A DNA stretch of 52,643 nt from assembly GCA_035429805.1 (NCBI GenBank), contig DAOMFL010000017.1:1-52643 (forward strand), in the 5' to 3' direction. This stretch comes from JALORV01 sp035429805. GTDB lineage: Bacteria > Pseudomonadota > Gammaproteobacteria > Burkholderiales > Burkholderiaceae_F. The notes under the pieces were generated by a model. That model did not search any database. It was not told the DNA's origin and saw nothing but the letters and a program-made list of their open reading frames with translations. Below, piece by piece: positions 41,653 through 52,408 of the stretch. Every line of letters starts with the position of its first letter. The first letter of the stretch is position 1. The translations under genes and the position numbers were made by a program.

Positions 41653-42638
41653 GCGGCCTGCCCGAACACCTCACCCGCGAGCGCGGCTTGCAGCTCCTGC
41701 GCGAAATGCTGCGCATCCGCCAGTTCGAGGACCGCTGCGCCGAGCTGTACGGCGCGGGCCACATCCGCGGCTTCCTGCACCTGTGCGACGGCGAGGAAGC
41801 GATCGCGGTGGGCGCGATGCAGGCGCTCGGCCCGGACGACGCGATCGTCTCCACCTATCGCGAGCACGGCCACGCGCTGGCACGCGGGGTGGCGATGGGT
41901 CCGCTGATGGCCGAGCTGTACGGCAAGCAGGCGGGCTGCAGCGGCGGGCGCGGCGGCTCGATGCACGTCTTCGACGCCGCGACGCGCTTCTACGGCGGCA
42001 ACGGCATCGTCGGTGGCGGGCTGCCGCTCGCGGTCGGGCTGGCGCTGGCAGAGAAGCTGCAAGGCCGCGACGCAGTCGCGGCGTGCTTCTTCGGCGAGGG
42101 CGCGGCGGCGGAGGGCGAGTTCCACGAGTCGCTGAACCTCGCGGCGCTGTGGCGGCTGCCGGTGCTGTTCCTGTGCGAGAACAACCAATACGCGATGGGC
42201 ACCGCGCTGGCACGCTCCGAGTCGCAGACCGACATCCATGCCAAGGCTGCGGCCTACGCGGTGCGGGCCGAGGCGGTGGATGGCATGGACGTCTTCGCCG
42301 TGGAGGCCGCGGTGCGCGGCGCGGCGCAGCACGCGCGGGCAGGCCAGGGTCCCTCGCTGCTCGAGTTCCGCACCTACCGCCTGCGCGCGCACTCGATGTT
42401 CGACGCGCAGCTCTACCGCGACAAGGCGGAGGTCGAGGAGTGGCGCCAGCGCGGTCCGCTCACCACGCTCACGACGCGCCTCAAGGCCGCGGGCCTGATG
42501 ACCGAGGACGATTTCCAGCGCCTGCAGCGCGAGGCGGACGCCGAGGTGCAGGCCGCCGTGCAGTTCGCGGCCGACGCGCCCTGGGAGCCGGTCGAGGACC
42601 TGGCGCGACACGTGCAAGCGGCGGAGGTCCGGTCATGA
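41649..42638 (+). CDS. 2-oxoacid dehydrogenase E1 alpha subunit
   Basis: 329 residues, pyruvate/acetoin dehydrogenase E1alpha type. TPP-binding segment GEGAAAEGEFHESLNLAALWRLPVLFL ... ENN (GEG in place of the usual GDG), plus RGFLHLCDGEEAIAVGAM and YREHGHALARG. Decarboxylates a 2-oxo acid and passes the acyl group to lipoyl-E2. Overlaps both neighbours by ATGA. Cannot tell pyruvate from acetoin or branched substrates by sequence. Confidence 0.92.
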
Positions 42639-43624
42639 GCGGCACGCGCATCACTTATCGCGAGGCGATGAAGCAGGCCATCCGCGAGGCGCTGCAGGCC
42701 GATCCGCGCGTGTTCCTGATGGGCGAGGACGTCGGCAAGTACGGCGGCTGCTTCGCAGTCAGCAAGGGGTTGCTCGACGAGTTCGGCGAGGAGCGCATCC
42801 GCGACACGCCGCTCTCCGAGTCGGCGTTCGTCGGCGCCGGCATCGGCGCGGCACTCGGCGGCCTGCGTCCGATCGTCGAAGTCATGACCGTGAACTTCAG
42901 CCTGCTCGCCCTCGACCAGATCGTGAACACTGCGGCGACGCTGTGCCACATGTCGGGCGGACAGTTCCACGTGCCGGTCGTGATCCGCATGGCCACGGGC
43001 GCGGGACGGCAGCTGGCCGCGCAGCACTCGCACAGCCTCGAGGCCTGGTACGCGCACGTGCCGGGGCTGCGCGTGGTCGAGCCGGCGACGATCGACGACG
43101 CACGCGGCATGCTGCGCGCCGCGCTCGCAAGCCCCGATCCGGTGATCCTCTTCGAGCCGATTTCGCTCTACAACATGGAAGGCGAGCTGACGGACGCGGC
43201 GGCCACCGTCCGGCTCGAGGGAGCGCGCGTGCACCGCGCCGGACGCGACGTCACGCTGGTGACCTACGGCGCGAGCCTGTGGCGCTGCGTGACGGCGGCG
43301 GAGACTCTTGCGGCCGACGGCATCGAGGCGGAGATCATCGACCTGCGCAGCCTGCGCCCGCTCGACGACGCGACCGTGCTGGCCTCCGTGAGTCGCACGC
43401 GCCGCGTGGTGATCGTCGACGAGGGCTGGCGCAGCGGCAGCCTCGCGGCGGAGGTGGGCCTGCGCATCGTCGAGCAGGGCTTCTACGACCTCGACGCGCC
43501 GGTGGGACGGGTGTGTGCCGAGGAGGTGCCGATCCCCTACCCGAAGCACCTCGAAGACGCGGCACTGCCAGGCCCCGAGCGCATCGTGGCCGCCGTGCGG
43601 AGGTTGTTCAGCGATGCCCAGTGA
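42635..43624 (+). CDS. 2-oxoacid dehydrogenase E1 beta subunit
   Basis: 329 residues. Typical E1beta: ITYREAMKQAIREAL, MGEDVGKYGG, RIRDTPLSESAFVGAGIGAALGG, and the C-terminal transketolase_C domain with VTYGASLWRCV and IDLRSLRPLDDATVLASV. Forms the E1 heterotetramer with the preceding gene product. Starts in the E1alpha stop (ATGA) and ends 11 bp inside the E2 gene. Confidence 0.94.
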   Translation: MSGTRITYREAMKQAIREALQADPRVFLMGEDVGKYGGCFAVSKGLLDEFGEERIRDTPLSESAFVGAGIGAALGGLRPIVEVMTVNFSLLALDQIVNTAATLCHMSGGQFHVPVVIRMATGAGRQLAAQHSHSLEAWYAHVPGLRVVEPATIDDARGMLRAALASPDPVILFEPISLYNMEGELTDAAATVRLEGARVHRAGRDVTLVTYGASLWRCVTAAETLAADGIEAEIIDLRSLRPLDDATVLASVSRTRRVVIVDEGWRSGSLAAEVGLRIVEQGFYDLDAPVGRVCAEEVPIPYPKHLEDAALPGPERIVAAVRRLFSDAQ

Positions 43625-44747
43625 ATTCAGACTGCCCGCGCTCGGCGCGGACATGGACGACGGCACGATCGTCGAGTGGCACGTGGCGCCCGGCTCCCGC
43701 GTGAAACGGGGCGACGTGGTGGCCGTGGTCGAGACCGACAAAGGCGCCATCGACGTCGAGATCTTCATGGATGGCGTGGTGCGCGAAATCGTCGTCGCGC
43801 CCGGGACACGCATCCCGGTCGGCACGGTGATCGCCACGATCGACGCCGAGGGGGCCGCTCCTGCTCCCTCTCCCTCTCCGTCTCCAACTCCCTCTCCCGC
43901 CCCAGCGGGAGAGGGTAGGGGGGAGGGCTCCTCTCCTTCTCCACCGTCCACGGAACGCCTGAAAGTCTCGCCCGCCGCGCGGCGGCGCGCACGGGAATTG
44001 CACGTCGACGTCGAGGCGCTCAAGGGGACGGGGCCAGGCGGCGCGATTTCAGTTGAGGACGTGGAGAGAGCGCAACCCTCCGAGAAGAGCGGCATGCGCG
44101 AGGCGATCGCGGCGGCGATGTCGCGCTCGAAGCGCGAGATCCCTCATTACTACCTCTCGACCACGGTCGACGTCACGCCGGCCACCGAGTGGCTGGCTGC
44201 GCATAACGCCACGGCGCCGGTCGCGGAGCGGCTGCTGTTCGCGGCCTTGATCGTCAAGTCGGTGGCGCTCGCCTGCCGCGAACTCGAGGGCTTCAGCGGC
44301 TTCCATCGCGACGGCCACTATGAGCCAAGCCCTGCGGTCCACGTCGGCGTGGCCGTTGCGCTGCGGGGCGGCGGACTGGTGGCGCCCGCGATCATGGACA
44401 CGGCGGACAAGCCGCTCGCCGCGCTGATGGACGACTTCCGCGCGCTGGTGACGCGGGCGCGTGCCGGGCGGCTGCGCGCCAGCGAGCTCGCGGCGCCCAC
44501 GATCATCCTCACCAGCCTCGGCGAAGCGTCGGTGGATGCCGTGTTCCCGATCATCCAGCCGCCGCAGGTCGCCATCGTCGGCGCCGGGGCCGTGGTGGAG
44601 CGGCCGTGGGTGGTCGGCGGCCAGGTCGTGCCGCGCCAGGTGCTGACGTTGTCCCTCGGCGCCGATCACCGCGTCACGGACGGGCGCCTTGGCGCACAGT
44701 TCCTCGCGCGCATCGCCGCCCGGCTGCAGTCACCGGCATCACTGTGA
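43614..44747 (+). CDS. Dihydrolipoyl acyltransferase (E2)
   Basis: 377 residues. One lipoyl domain (1-80) with lipoyl Lys43 in VETDKGAID; a linker; an E3-binding domain at about 120-155 (VSPAARRRARELHVDVEALKGTGPGGAI); and a catalytic domain with the active-site motif GADHRVTDGRL near the C-terminus. The linker (PSPSPSPTPSPAPAGEGRGEG) is encoded by a dispersed palindromic DNA repeat. No E3 gene lies nearby, so lipoamide dehydrogenase must come from elsewhere. Followed after 9 bp by an acyl carrier protein gene, which suggests the acyl group might go to ACP instead of CoA. Confidence 0.93.
   Translation: MPSEFRLPALGADMDDGTIVEWHVAPGSRVKRGDVVAVVETDKGAIDVEIFMDGVVREIVVAPGTRIPVGTVIATIDAEGAAPAPSPSPSPTPSPAPAGEGRGEGSSPSPPSTERLKVSPAARRRARELHVDVEALKGTGPGGAISVEDVERAQPSEKSGMREAIAAAMSRSKREIPHYYLSTTVDVTPATEWLAAHNATAPVAERLLFAALIVKSVALACRELEGFSGFHRDGHYEPSPAVHVGVAVALRGGGLVAPAIMDTADKPLAALMDDFRALVTRARAGRLRASELAAPTIILTSLGEASVDAVFPIIQPPQVAIVGAGAVVERPWVVGGQVVPRQVLTLSLGADHRVTDGRLGAQFLARIAARLQSPASL
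43890..43915. repeat. Palindromic repeat inside E2 coding sequence
   Basis: CCCTCTCCCGC-CCCA-GCGGGAGAGGG, a perfect 11-bp stem, with flanks (GGTAGGGGGGAGGG after it, CTCCCTCTCC before it) like the extended repeat. It encodes part of the Pro/Ser/Gly linker between lipoyl and E3-binding domains, where an insertion would be tolerated. Confidence 0.9.
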
Positions 44748-44756
44748 GGAGCTGCC

Positions 44757-45002
44757 ATGGATCGTGCTGAACTCGCGCGCCGCGTGCTGTCGCTCGTGAC
44801 CGAAATTGCGCCGGATGTGGAGGCCGCCACCGTCATCCCCGGGATCGACTTCCGCGACCAGTTCGACTTCGACTCGATGGACACGCTCAACTTCGCCATC
44901 GCGCTGCATCGCGAGCTGGGCGTGGACGTGCCGGAAGCGGACTACGCGCAGCTGGCGAGTCTCGACAAGTGCGTGGCGTACCTGCTGCCGCGCATCGGCT
45001 GA
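44757..45002 (+). CDS. Acyl carrier protein-like phosphopantetheine protein
   Basis: 81 residues, acidic, four-helix ACP fold expected. The attachment site is Ser40 in FDFDSMDT, the DSx motif that receives 4'-phosphopantetheine. It follows the E2 gene after 9 bp and precedes the ABC transporter gene by 35 bp. Comparable ACPs pair with lipoyl E2-like acyltransferases in biosynthesis of two-carbon starter units in natural products (quinocarcin- and naphthyridinomycin-type pathways); whether that happens here is inference. Confidence 0.9.
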   Translation: MDRAELARRVLSLVTEIAPDVEAATVIPGIDFRDQFDFDSMDTLNFAIALHRELGVDVPEADYAQLASLDKCVAYLLPRIG

Positions 45003-45037
45003 ATCCACCGCGCCGCCGGGCTGCGATATAAGGTCTC

Positions 45038-45721
45038 ATGCTCGACGTTCGCAACCTGACCAAGTCCTACGGCGGACCGAGCGGCCGGCGGGTGCTCGAG
45101 GGCGTGCAGTTGCGGGTCCAGCCGGGCGAGTACGTCGCGATCGTCGGCGAGTCGGGCGTCGGCAAGTCGACGCTGCTCAACCTGGTGGCCGGGCTCGACG
45201 TGCCCGACGCCGGGCAGGTCCTGCTCGAGGAGCGCGACCTGGCGCAGCTCGACGAAGACGCCCGCACGCGCCTGCGCCGCTCGCGCATGGGCTTCGTGTT
45301 CCAGGCGTTCCACCTGCTGCCGCACCTCAGCGTCGCCCGCAACGTCGCGTTGCCGCTCGCGCTCAACGGGCAAGCCGGGCCGGCAGCGGCGGCGCGCGTG
45401 CAGGAGCTGCTCGAGGCGGTGGGCCTCGGCGGACGCGCCGACAGCCTGCCGCGCGAGCTGTCGGGCGGAGAGATGCAGCGCGTGGCAGTCGCGCGGGCCC
45501 TGGCGCACCGGCCCGCGCTGGTGCTGGCGGATGAGCCGACCGGCAACCTCGATCCCGACAACGCGCTCGTGATCCTCGAGATCCTGCGCGCGCAGATCAA
45601 GCGCGACAATGCGGCCGGCGTGCTGGTGACCCACTCGGCCGCCGCGGCGGCCACCACCGACCGCGTGTACGAACTCACGCGGACGGGACTGCACGAACGC
45701 CGGTCGCCGGTGGCGCCTTGA
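45038..45721 (+). CDS. ABC transporter ATP-binding protein (LolD/MacB-like)
   Basis: 227 residues. Walker A GESGVGKST, Q-loop in FVFQAFHLLPHLSV, signature LSGGEMQRVAVARAL, Walker B ALVLADEPTGNLD and the switch His in VTHS. It belongs to the MacB/LolD class that works with FtsX-type permeases. The next gene starts in its stop (TTGA). With the AttH-like protein that follows it forms an AttEFGH-like exporter. Confidence 0.93.
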   Translation: MLDVRNLTKSYGGPSGRRVLEGVQLRVQPGEYVAIVGESGVGKSTLLNLVAGLDVPDAGQVLLEERDLAQLDEDARTRLRRSRMGFVFQAFHLLPHLSVARNVALPLALNGQAGPAAAARVQELLEAVGLGGRADSLPRELSGGEMQRVAVARALAHRPALVLADEPTGNLDPDNALVILEILRAQIKRDNAAGVLVTHSAAAAATTDRVYELTRTGLHERRSPVAP

Positions 45722-48264
45722 GCGTCGACGCGGGGCGCATCACGTTTGGCGCTCGGCGCGCGCTGCTCGAGGCCGCGGCGTTCGGGCCGCTGCGGCAGGC
45801 GCCCGGGCGCACGGCGCTCGCCATCGTCGCCATCGCGCTCGGCGTGGCGCTCGGCTTCTCGGTCTACCTGATCAACCGCGTGGCGGCCGACGAGGTGCAG
45901 CTCGCGTCGCGCGGCCTGTTCGGCCTGGCGGACCTGTCGGTGCAGGCGCCGGGCCTCGGCTTCGACGAGGCACTGTACCCGACGCTCGCGGCGATCCCCG
46001 GGATCGCCGTGGCGAGCCCGGTGGTCGAGGTGCAGGCGCGCCTGCCGGGCCGCGACCGCACGCTCAAGCTGGTCGGCATCGACCCGTTCCGGGTGGCGAA
46101 GCTGCAGCCGGCGCTCGCCGCGGCGGGCGCGACCGCCGCGCAGGGCAATGGCCTGCTCGGCGACGACCTCGTGTGGCTGAGTGCAGCGGCAGCGCAGATG
46201 CTGGAACTCGAGGTCGGCGACTCGTTCGACGTGCAGGTCGGGCTCGATCCGGTCCCGCTGCGAGTGGCGGGGCTGCTGCCCGCGGGGGAGTACCGGCAAC
46301 CCGTCGGCATGCTCGACATCGGCACCGCCCAGTGGCGCCTCAGTCGACTCGGCCGCCTCGATCGCGTCGACCTGCGTCTCGCCGCCGGCAGCGATCCGGT
46401 GGCGGTGCAGGCCGCGATTCGTGCGGCGCTGCCGCCCGGCGTGCGCCTCACGACGCCGGGTGAGGCGAGCGACGATGCCGTGCGCCTGTCGCGCGCGTAT
46501 CGCTCCAACCTCACCGCGCTCGCGCTGGTCGCGCTGTTCACCGGCGGCTTCCTCGTCTACGCCACGCAGTCGCTGGCGGTCGCGCGCCGCCGCCGCGAGA
46601 TCGCGCTGCTGCACGCGATGGGCATGACGGTGCGCGAGCAGCTCGCCGCGGCCCTGCTGTCCGGCGGCCTGGTTGGCGTGCTGGGTGCCGCGCTCGGCGT
46701 GGTGCTCGGCATCTTCGTCGCCCGCGCGGGCCTCGCCGCGTTCGGCGCGGACCTCGGCGCCGGCTATTTCCGCGGCGTCGCGCCCCCGCTTGCGGTCGGC
46801 GCGGTGGAAGTACTGCTGTTCTTCACGCTCGGCGTGGCCGCGGCACTGGTGGCGACGCTCGGCCCCGCGCGCGAGGCCGCGTCGGTGCCGGCAGCTGCGG
46901 CGCTCAAGGCCGGCGACGAAGCGCCGCTGGCAGCCAGGCAGCATGGCTGGATTGCAGCATTTCTGGCGCTCGCCGCGGGCGTCGCGCTGCTGCTGCCGCC
47001 ACTCGAGGGCATCGCCCTGCCGGGCTACGCGGCCATCGCCTGCCTGCTGCTGGCGGCGGTCTTCCTCGCGCCCACGCTGTCGCACCTGGCCTTCGACCGC
47101 CTGCCCGTCCAGGGGCCGGCCTGGCTGCAGATCGCGACGGCGCAACTGCGCGGCACGGCGCGGCGCTCCACGGTGAGCATCGCCGCGGTGCTGGTGAGCT
47201 TCAGCCTGATGGTCGCGATGGCGATCATGGTGTACTCGTTCCGTGTGTCGCTGGACGCCTGGATGCAGCGCATCCTGCCGGCCGACCTGTACGTGCGCTC
47301 CGGCTCGGCGGGCCTCAGCAGCTTCCTCGACGAGAATGCACAGGCCGTGATCCGCTCCGTCGACGGCGTGGTGCGCGTGGACTTCGTGCGCTTCCAGGAC
47401 GTGGTGCTGCCGGGGTCCGGGCTGCCGCTCACGGTCATCGCCCGGCCGGTCACCGAGGACGACGCGGACAGCCTGCTGCCGATCCGGCGGCGCGACACGC
47501 AGCCAGCGCCTGCGGGCACGGTGCCGGTGTGGGCGTCCGAGGCGGCGCTCGACCTGCGTGGCTTCGACGTCGGCACGGTGTTCGAGCTGCCGCTGGGCGG
47601 CCGCACCGTGCGGGCGAGCGTGCGCGGCCTGTGGCGCGACTACGAGCGGCCCGGCGGCTCGATCGTGATGCCGCGCGACGTGTTCGTGCGCTACACCGGC
47701 GACACCCGAGCCACCACGGCGGCGCTCTGGCTCGCGGCGGGTGCCGATCCGGACGCCGTGGCCGCGCGCATCCAGGCAGCATTGCAGCGCGGCGGTGATT
47801 TCGAGGTGGCCGTGCCGCGGGAAATCCGCCGCCTGTCGCTGCGCGTCTTCGACCGCACGTTCGCGGTCACCTACCTGCTCGAGGCGGTGGCCGTGCTCAT
47901 CGGGCTGTTCGGCATCAGCGCCAGCACCAGCTCGCAGGTGCTCGCGCGACGCGGCGAGTTCGGCATGCTGCGCCACCTCGGCGTCACGCGCGGCGAAATC
48001 GGCCGCATGCTCGCGGTCGAGGGAGCGGCGCTCGGTGCCGTCGGCGTCGCGACGGGCCTCGCGATGGGCGGCGTCGTCAGCGTGATCCTGGTCTACGTGG
48101 TCAACCGGCAGTCGTTCCACTGGACCATGGACGTGCACGTGCCGTGGCCGCTGCTCGCGGTGCTCAGTGGCGTGCTGGTCGCGGCGGCGGCGCTGACCTC
48201 CGTGGCGAGCGGACGACAGGCGATGGGCGACGACGTGGTGCGCGCGGTCAAGGAGGACTGGTGA
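45718..48264 (+). CDS. FtsX-family ABC transporter permease
   Basis: 848 residues with two FtsX units: an N-terminal membrane helix (TALAIVAIALGVALGFSVYLI), a periplasmic MacB_PCD-like domain, three helices around 255-390, then a second block with helices near 405-450 and 490-515, a second periplasmic domain, and three final helices. The sequence LLHAMGMTVREQLAAALLSGG is typical of FtsX repeats. TTG start overlaps the ATPase stop. Such mechanotransmission-type transporters usually move lipids or lipoproteins out of the inner membrane or act on the cell envelope. Confidence 0.9.
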   Translation: MSVDAGRITFGARRALLEAAAFGPLRQAPGRTALAIVAIALGVALGFSVYLINRVAADEVQLASRGLFGLADLSVQAPGLGFDEALYPTLAAIPGIAVASPVVEVQARLPGRDRTLKLVGIDPFRVAKLQPALAAAGATAAQGNGLLGDDLVWLSAAAAQMLELEVGDSFDVQVGLDPVPLRVAGLLPAGEYRQPVGMLDIGTAQWRLSRLGRLDRVDLRLAAGSDPVAVQAAIRAALPPGVRLTTPGEASDDAVRLSRAYRSNLTALALVALFTGGFLVYATQSLAVARRRREIALLHAMGMTVREQLAAALLSGGLVGVLGAALGVVLGIFVARAGLAAFGADLGAGYFRGVAPPLAVGAVEVLLFFTLGVAAALVATLGPAREAASVPAAAALKAGDEAPLAARQHGWIAAFLALAAGVALLLPPLEGIALPGYAAIACLLLAAVFLAPTLSHLAFDRLPVQGPAWLQIATAQLRGTARRSTVSIAAVLVSFSLMVAMAIMVYSFRVSLDAWMQRILPADLYVRSGSAGLSSFLDENAQAVIRSVDGVVRVDFVRFQDVVLPGSGLPLTVIARPVTEDDADSLLPIRRRDTQPAPAGTVPVWASEAALDLRGFDVGTVFELPLGGRTVRASVRGLWRDYERPGGSIVMPRDVFVRYTGDTRATTAALWLAAGADPDAVAARIQAALQRGGDFEVAVPREIRRLSLRVFDRTFAVTYLLEAVAVLIGLFGISASTSSQVLARRGEFGMLRHLGVTRGEIGRMLAVEGAALGAVGVATGLAMGGVVSVILVYVVNRQSFHWTMDVHVPWPLLAVLSGVLVAAAALTSVASGRQAMGDDVVRAVKEDW

Positions 48265-49331
48265 GAAACCTCGTCCTGCTCGCGCCGCTGCTGTTCATCG
48301 CCGCCCTCCCGGTCCGCGCGCAGGTGACGTATCCCGCCGTCGTGCCCGGCGTCGAGCTGCAGTTCCCGGGCGACGAGGGCGCGCACCCCGGGTACCGCAT
48401 CGAGTGGTGGTACGTGACGGGCTGGGTGCAGGACGACACGGGCGCGCCGCTCGGCCTGCAGGTCACGTTCTTCCGCGTGCGGCCGGGGCTCGGCGAAGCG
48501 AACCCGAGCCGGTTTGCCGCGCGGCAGGTCCTGTTCGGGCACGCGGCCGTCGCCGATCCTCGCCTCGGCAAGCTGCGGCACGCCGAGCGGTCGGCGCGCG
48601 AGGGCTTCGATCTCGCGTTCGCTCGCGAGGGCCGCGTCGACGTCAAGCTCGACGACTGGTCGCTGCGCGCGGCGGGCGGCGGGTACCGCGCGATCGTCGC
48701 GGGCGAGGACTTCTCGATGCAGCTCGAACTCGAGCCGGCGCAACCACCGCTGTTGCAGGGCGACCGCGGCTACAGCCGCAAAGGCCCGGATGCCGCGCAG
48801 GCCAGCCACTATTACAGCCTGCCGCACCTGCGCGTGAGCGGCGACGTGGTGATCGACGGTCGGCGGCGCAGCGTCACGGGCACGGCGTGGTTCGACCACG
48901 AGTGGTCGAGCGACGTGATGGACGCGCAGGCGCGCGGCTGGGACTGGCTGGGCGTCAACTTTGACGACGGCGGCGCGCTGATGGCGTTCCGCATGCGCGG
49001 CCCGGACGGCGGCGCACGCTGGGCGGCGGCGACGCTGCGTGCCGCGGATGGCAGCGTGCAGACGTTTGCGCCGACGGAAGTGGCCTGGACCCCGCTGCGG
49101 CGCTGGCGCTCACCGCGCACCGGCGCCGAGTATCCCGTGGCGTGGCGGGTGCGGGTCGGCGAGCGCGAGTTCGAGGTGGAGCCGCTGCTGGACGACGCGG
49201 AGCTGGACTCGCGCGCGAGCACCGGCACGATCTACTGGGAAGGGCCCGTGCGACTGCGCGCCGCCGGCGGCGGAACGGCGGGCCGCGGCTACCTCGAGCT
49301 CACCGGCTACGCCGGCCGCCTGGAGCTGTAA
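48261..49331 (+). CDS. AttH/CrtC-like lipocalin-domain secreted protein
   Basis: 356 residues with a signal peptide (about 1-21, ending ALPVRAQ). Two lipocalin-like domains of the AttH/carotenoid 1,2-hydratase superfamily: HPGYRIEWWYVTGWVQ and the conserved GTAWFDHEWSS and GWDWLGVNFDDG. GTG start at 48261 overlaps the permease stop (GTGA) and has a perfect AGGAGG. In the Agrobacterium-type AttEFGH cluster the same kind of protein follows an ABC transporter. Likely handles a hydrophobic ligand in the periplasm; actual chemistry unknown. Confidence 0.87.
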   Translation: MRNLVLLAPLLFIAALPVRAQVTYPAVVPGVELQFPGDEGAHPGYRIEWWYVTGWVQDDTGAPLGLQVTFFRVRPGLGEANPSRFAARQVLFGHAAVADPRLGKLRHAERSAREGFDLAFAREGRVDVKLDDWSLRAAGGGYRAIVAGEDFSMQLELEPAQPPLLQGDRGYSRKGPDAAQASHYYSLPHLRVSGDVVIDGRRRSVTGTAWFDHEWSSDVMDAQARGWDWLGVNFDDGGALMAFRMRGPDGGARWAAATLRAADGSVQTFAPTEVAWTPLRRWRSPRTGAEYPVAWRVRVGEREFEVEPLLDDAELDSRASTGTIYWEGPVRLRAAGGGTAGRGYLELTGYAGRLEL

Positions 49332-49339
49332 GGCCTCTT

Positions 49340-50200
49340 CTACAGTTCGCGCGCCGCGAACGTGTCGCAGTCCTCGGGCTTGCCGCTCTCGAGCCCGCGG
49401 CGGAACCAGCGCACGCGCTGCTCCGAGCTGCCGTGCGTGAACGCGTCGGGCACGACCCGGCCCTGGGTCTCGCGCTGGATCCGGTCGTCGCCGATCGCGC
49501 TCGCCGCGCGCAAGCCCTCCTCGACGTCGCCCGACTCGAGCAGCTGCCGCGAGCGCGCGGCGTGGTGCGCCCACACGCCGGCGTAGCAATCCGCCTGCAG
49601 TTCCATGCGCACCGACAGTGCGTTGGCCTCGGCCTTGCCGACGCGCTGCTGCGCCGCCTGCACCTTCTCCGCGGTGCCCACCAGGTTCTGCACGTGGTGC
49701 CCGACCTCGTGCGCGATCACGTACGCCTGCGCGAAGTCACCCGGCGCGCCGAAGCGCTGCGACAGTTCGTCGTAGAACGACATGTCGACGTAGACCTTCT
49801 GGTCGAGCGGGCAATAAAACGGCCCCATCGCCGACTGCGCGGTGCCGCACGCCGACTGCACGGCGCCGCTGAACAGCACCAGGGTCGGCTCCGTGTACTG
49901 CACGCCGTACTGCGGCAGCAGCGCGTGCCAGGTCTCCTCGGTGTCGGCGAGTACCACCGCCGTCATCTCGCGCAGCTTCGCCTCCTGCGGCGACTCCTGG
50001 TACGGCTGGCTGCTCTGTTCCATCTTCACCTCGGGTGCCTGGGTGGCGACGCCGAGGAAAGGCAGGGGATTGATGCCGAGCAGGCTCAGCACGATGAGGA
50101 ACAGCACGCCGCCGATGCTCAGGCCCACGCCGGTGCGCACCGGGCGCATGCCGCGGCGGTCCTCGATGTTGCTGCTCTGGCGGCGGCCTTCGGTATCCAT
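49340..50200 (-). CDS. Neutral zinc metallopeptidase (YpfJ-like)
   Basis: 286 residues. One membrane anchor at about 23-45, then a periplasmic protease domain with HEVGHH at 164-169 (zinc ligands H164 and H168, catalytic E165), and FYCPLDQKVYVDMSFYDEL plus MELQADCYAGVWA downstream, all hallmarks of the YpfJ/KPN_02809 family. Substrate unknown. Converges with the AttH-like gene, 8 bp apart. Confidence 0.92.
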   Translation of the reverse strand: MDTEGRRQSSNIEDRRGMRPVRTGVGLSIGGVLFLIVLSLLGINPLPFLGVATQAPEVKMEQSSQPYQESPQEAKLREMTAVVLADTEETWHALLPQYGVQYTEPTLVLFSGAVQSACGTAQSAMGPFYCPLDQKVYVDMSFYDELSQRFGAPGDFAQAYVIAHEVGHHVQNLVGTAEKVQAAQQRVGKAEANALSVRMELQADCYAGVWAHHAARSRQLLESGDVEEGLRAASAIGDDRIQRETQGRVVPDAFTHGSSEQRVRWFRRGLESGKPEDCDTFAAREL

Positions 50201-50319
50201 GGTCTGCGCTCCCTGGCGTCGTGCTGCGGTCGGGGAGTGCAGATTACGTCATGTCGCGCGGCACTGGCACCCGCGGTGCCGGAAATGGCCGATTTATCAG
50301 GGGCTTGCCGTCACCGTCG

Positions 50320-50565
50320 CTAGAGGTTGCGCGCGTCCTCGGCGGCCGATTCCACCCACACGCCGTAATTGCACTGCAGCAACCGGGTGCCGCTCACCAC
50401 GTAGCTGCCGTTGCGATACTCGGCGCCGTTGAAGTAGCACACGGGCTCGCCGGGAACCTGCTGGCGGATGACGTCGGTGTCCTCGTCTTCTTCCTCGGCG
50501 ATCGGCGAATTGCGCAGCTCGGGGTCCTGAGCGCCCACATGGGGAATCGAGGGGTGATGCGTCAT
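50320..50565 (-). CDS. Small DUF1496-like protein
   Basis: 81 residues. The C-terminal half VCYFNGAEYRNGSYVVSGTRLLQCNYGVWVES resembles DUF1496, a short Cys-paired beta domain of unknown function. The N-terminal half is acidic (AEEEDEDTD). No signal peptide, unlike many DUF1496 proteins. ATG at 50565 is chosen because GGGAG lies about 8 bases upstream; an upstream in-frame start at 50592 lacks one. Confidence 0.65.
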   Translation of the reverse strand: MTHHPSIPHVGAQDPELRNSPIAEEEDEDTDVIRQQVPGEPVCYFNGAEYRNGSYVVSGTRLLQCNYGVWVESAAEDARNL

Positions 50566-50638
50566 GGCAGTGCTCCCGTGGGGTGTGGCCACGCGGCCTG
50601 GCAGTTCGATCTTAGCCCCGGGCCGGGCGGATAACAGC

Positions 50639-50674
50639 GGACATTCACCTATTTTCGAAATTCGGAGAATGTCC
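50639..50674. repeat. REP-like palindrome downstream of groEL
   Basis: GGACATTC (50639-50646) and GAATGTCC (50667-50674) are perfect 8-bp inverted arms; the sequence between includes CTATTTTCGAAA, and CATTTTCCG follows the right arm. GGACATTC/CTATTTTC elements of this kind are common near RAYT-type transposase genes. It ends 11 bp before the groEL stop on the minus strand and could double as a transcription end. Confidence 0.6.
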
Positions 50675-50685
50675 CCATTTTCCGT

Positions 50686-52305
<1,620 letters not shown>

Positions 52306-52408
52306 GGCCGTCTCCGACTTGCCGCCGATGGCTCGATTCTTGGCCTGTGCGGCCGCGCCGGGAATACGCAGAAGAGGCAGGCCGCCAATTTCCGTACAAT
52401 CCCTGCCC

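Noticed and set aside
45067..48138. Long minus-strand frame (~1000 codons) opposite the ABC transporter genes
   Set aside because: Shadow of high-G+C third positions; His/Arg/Ala-rich with no recognisable motif.
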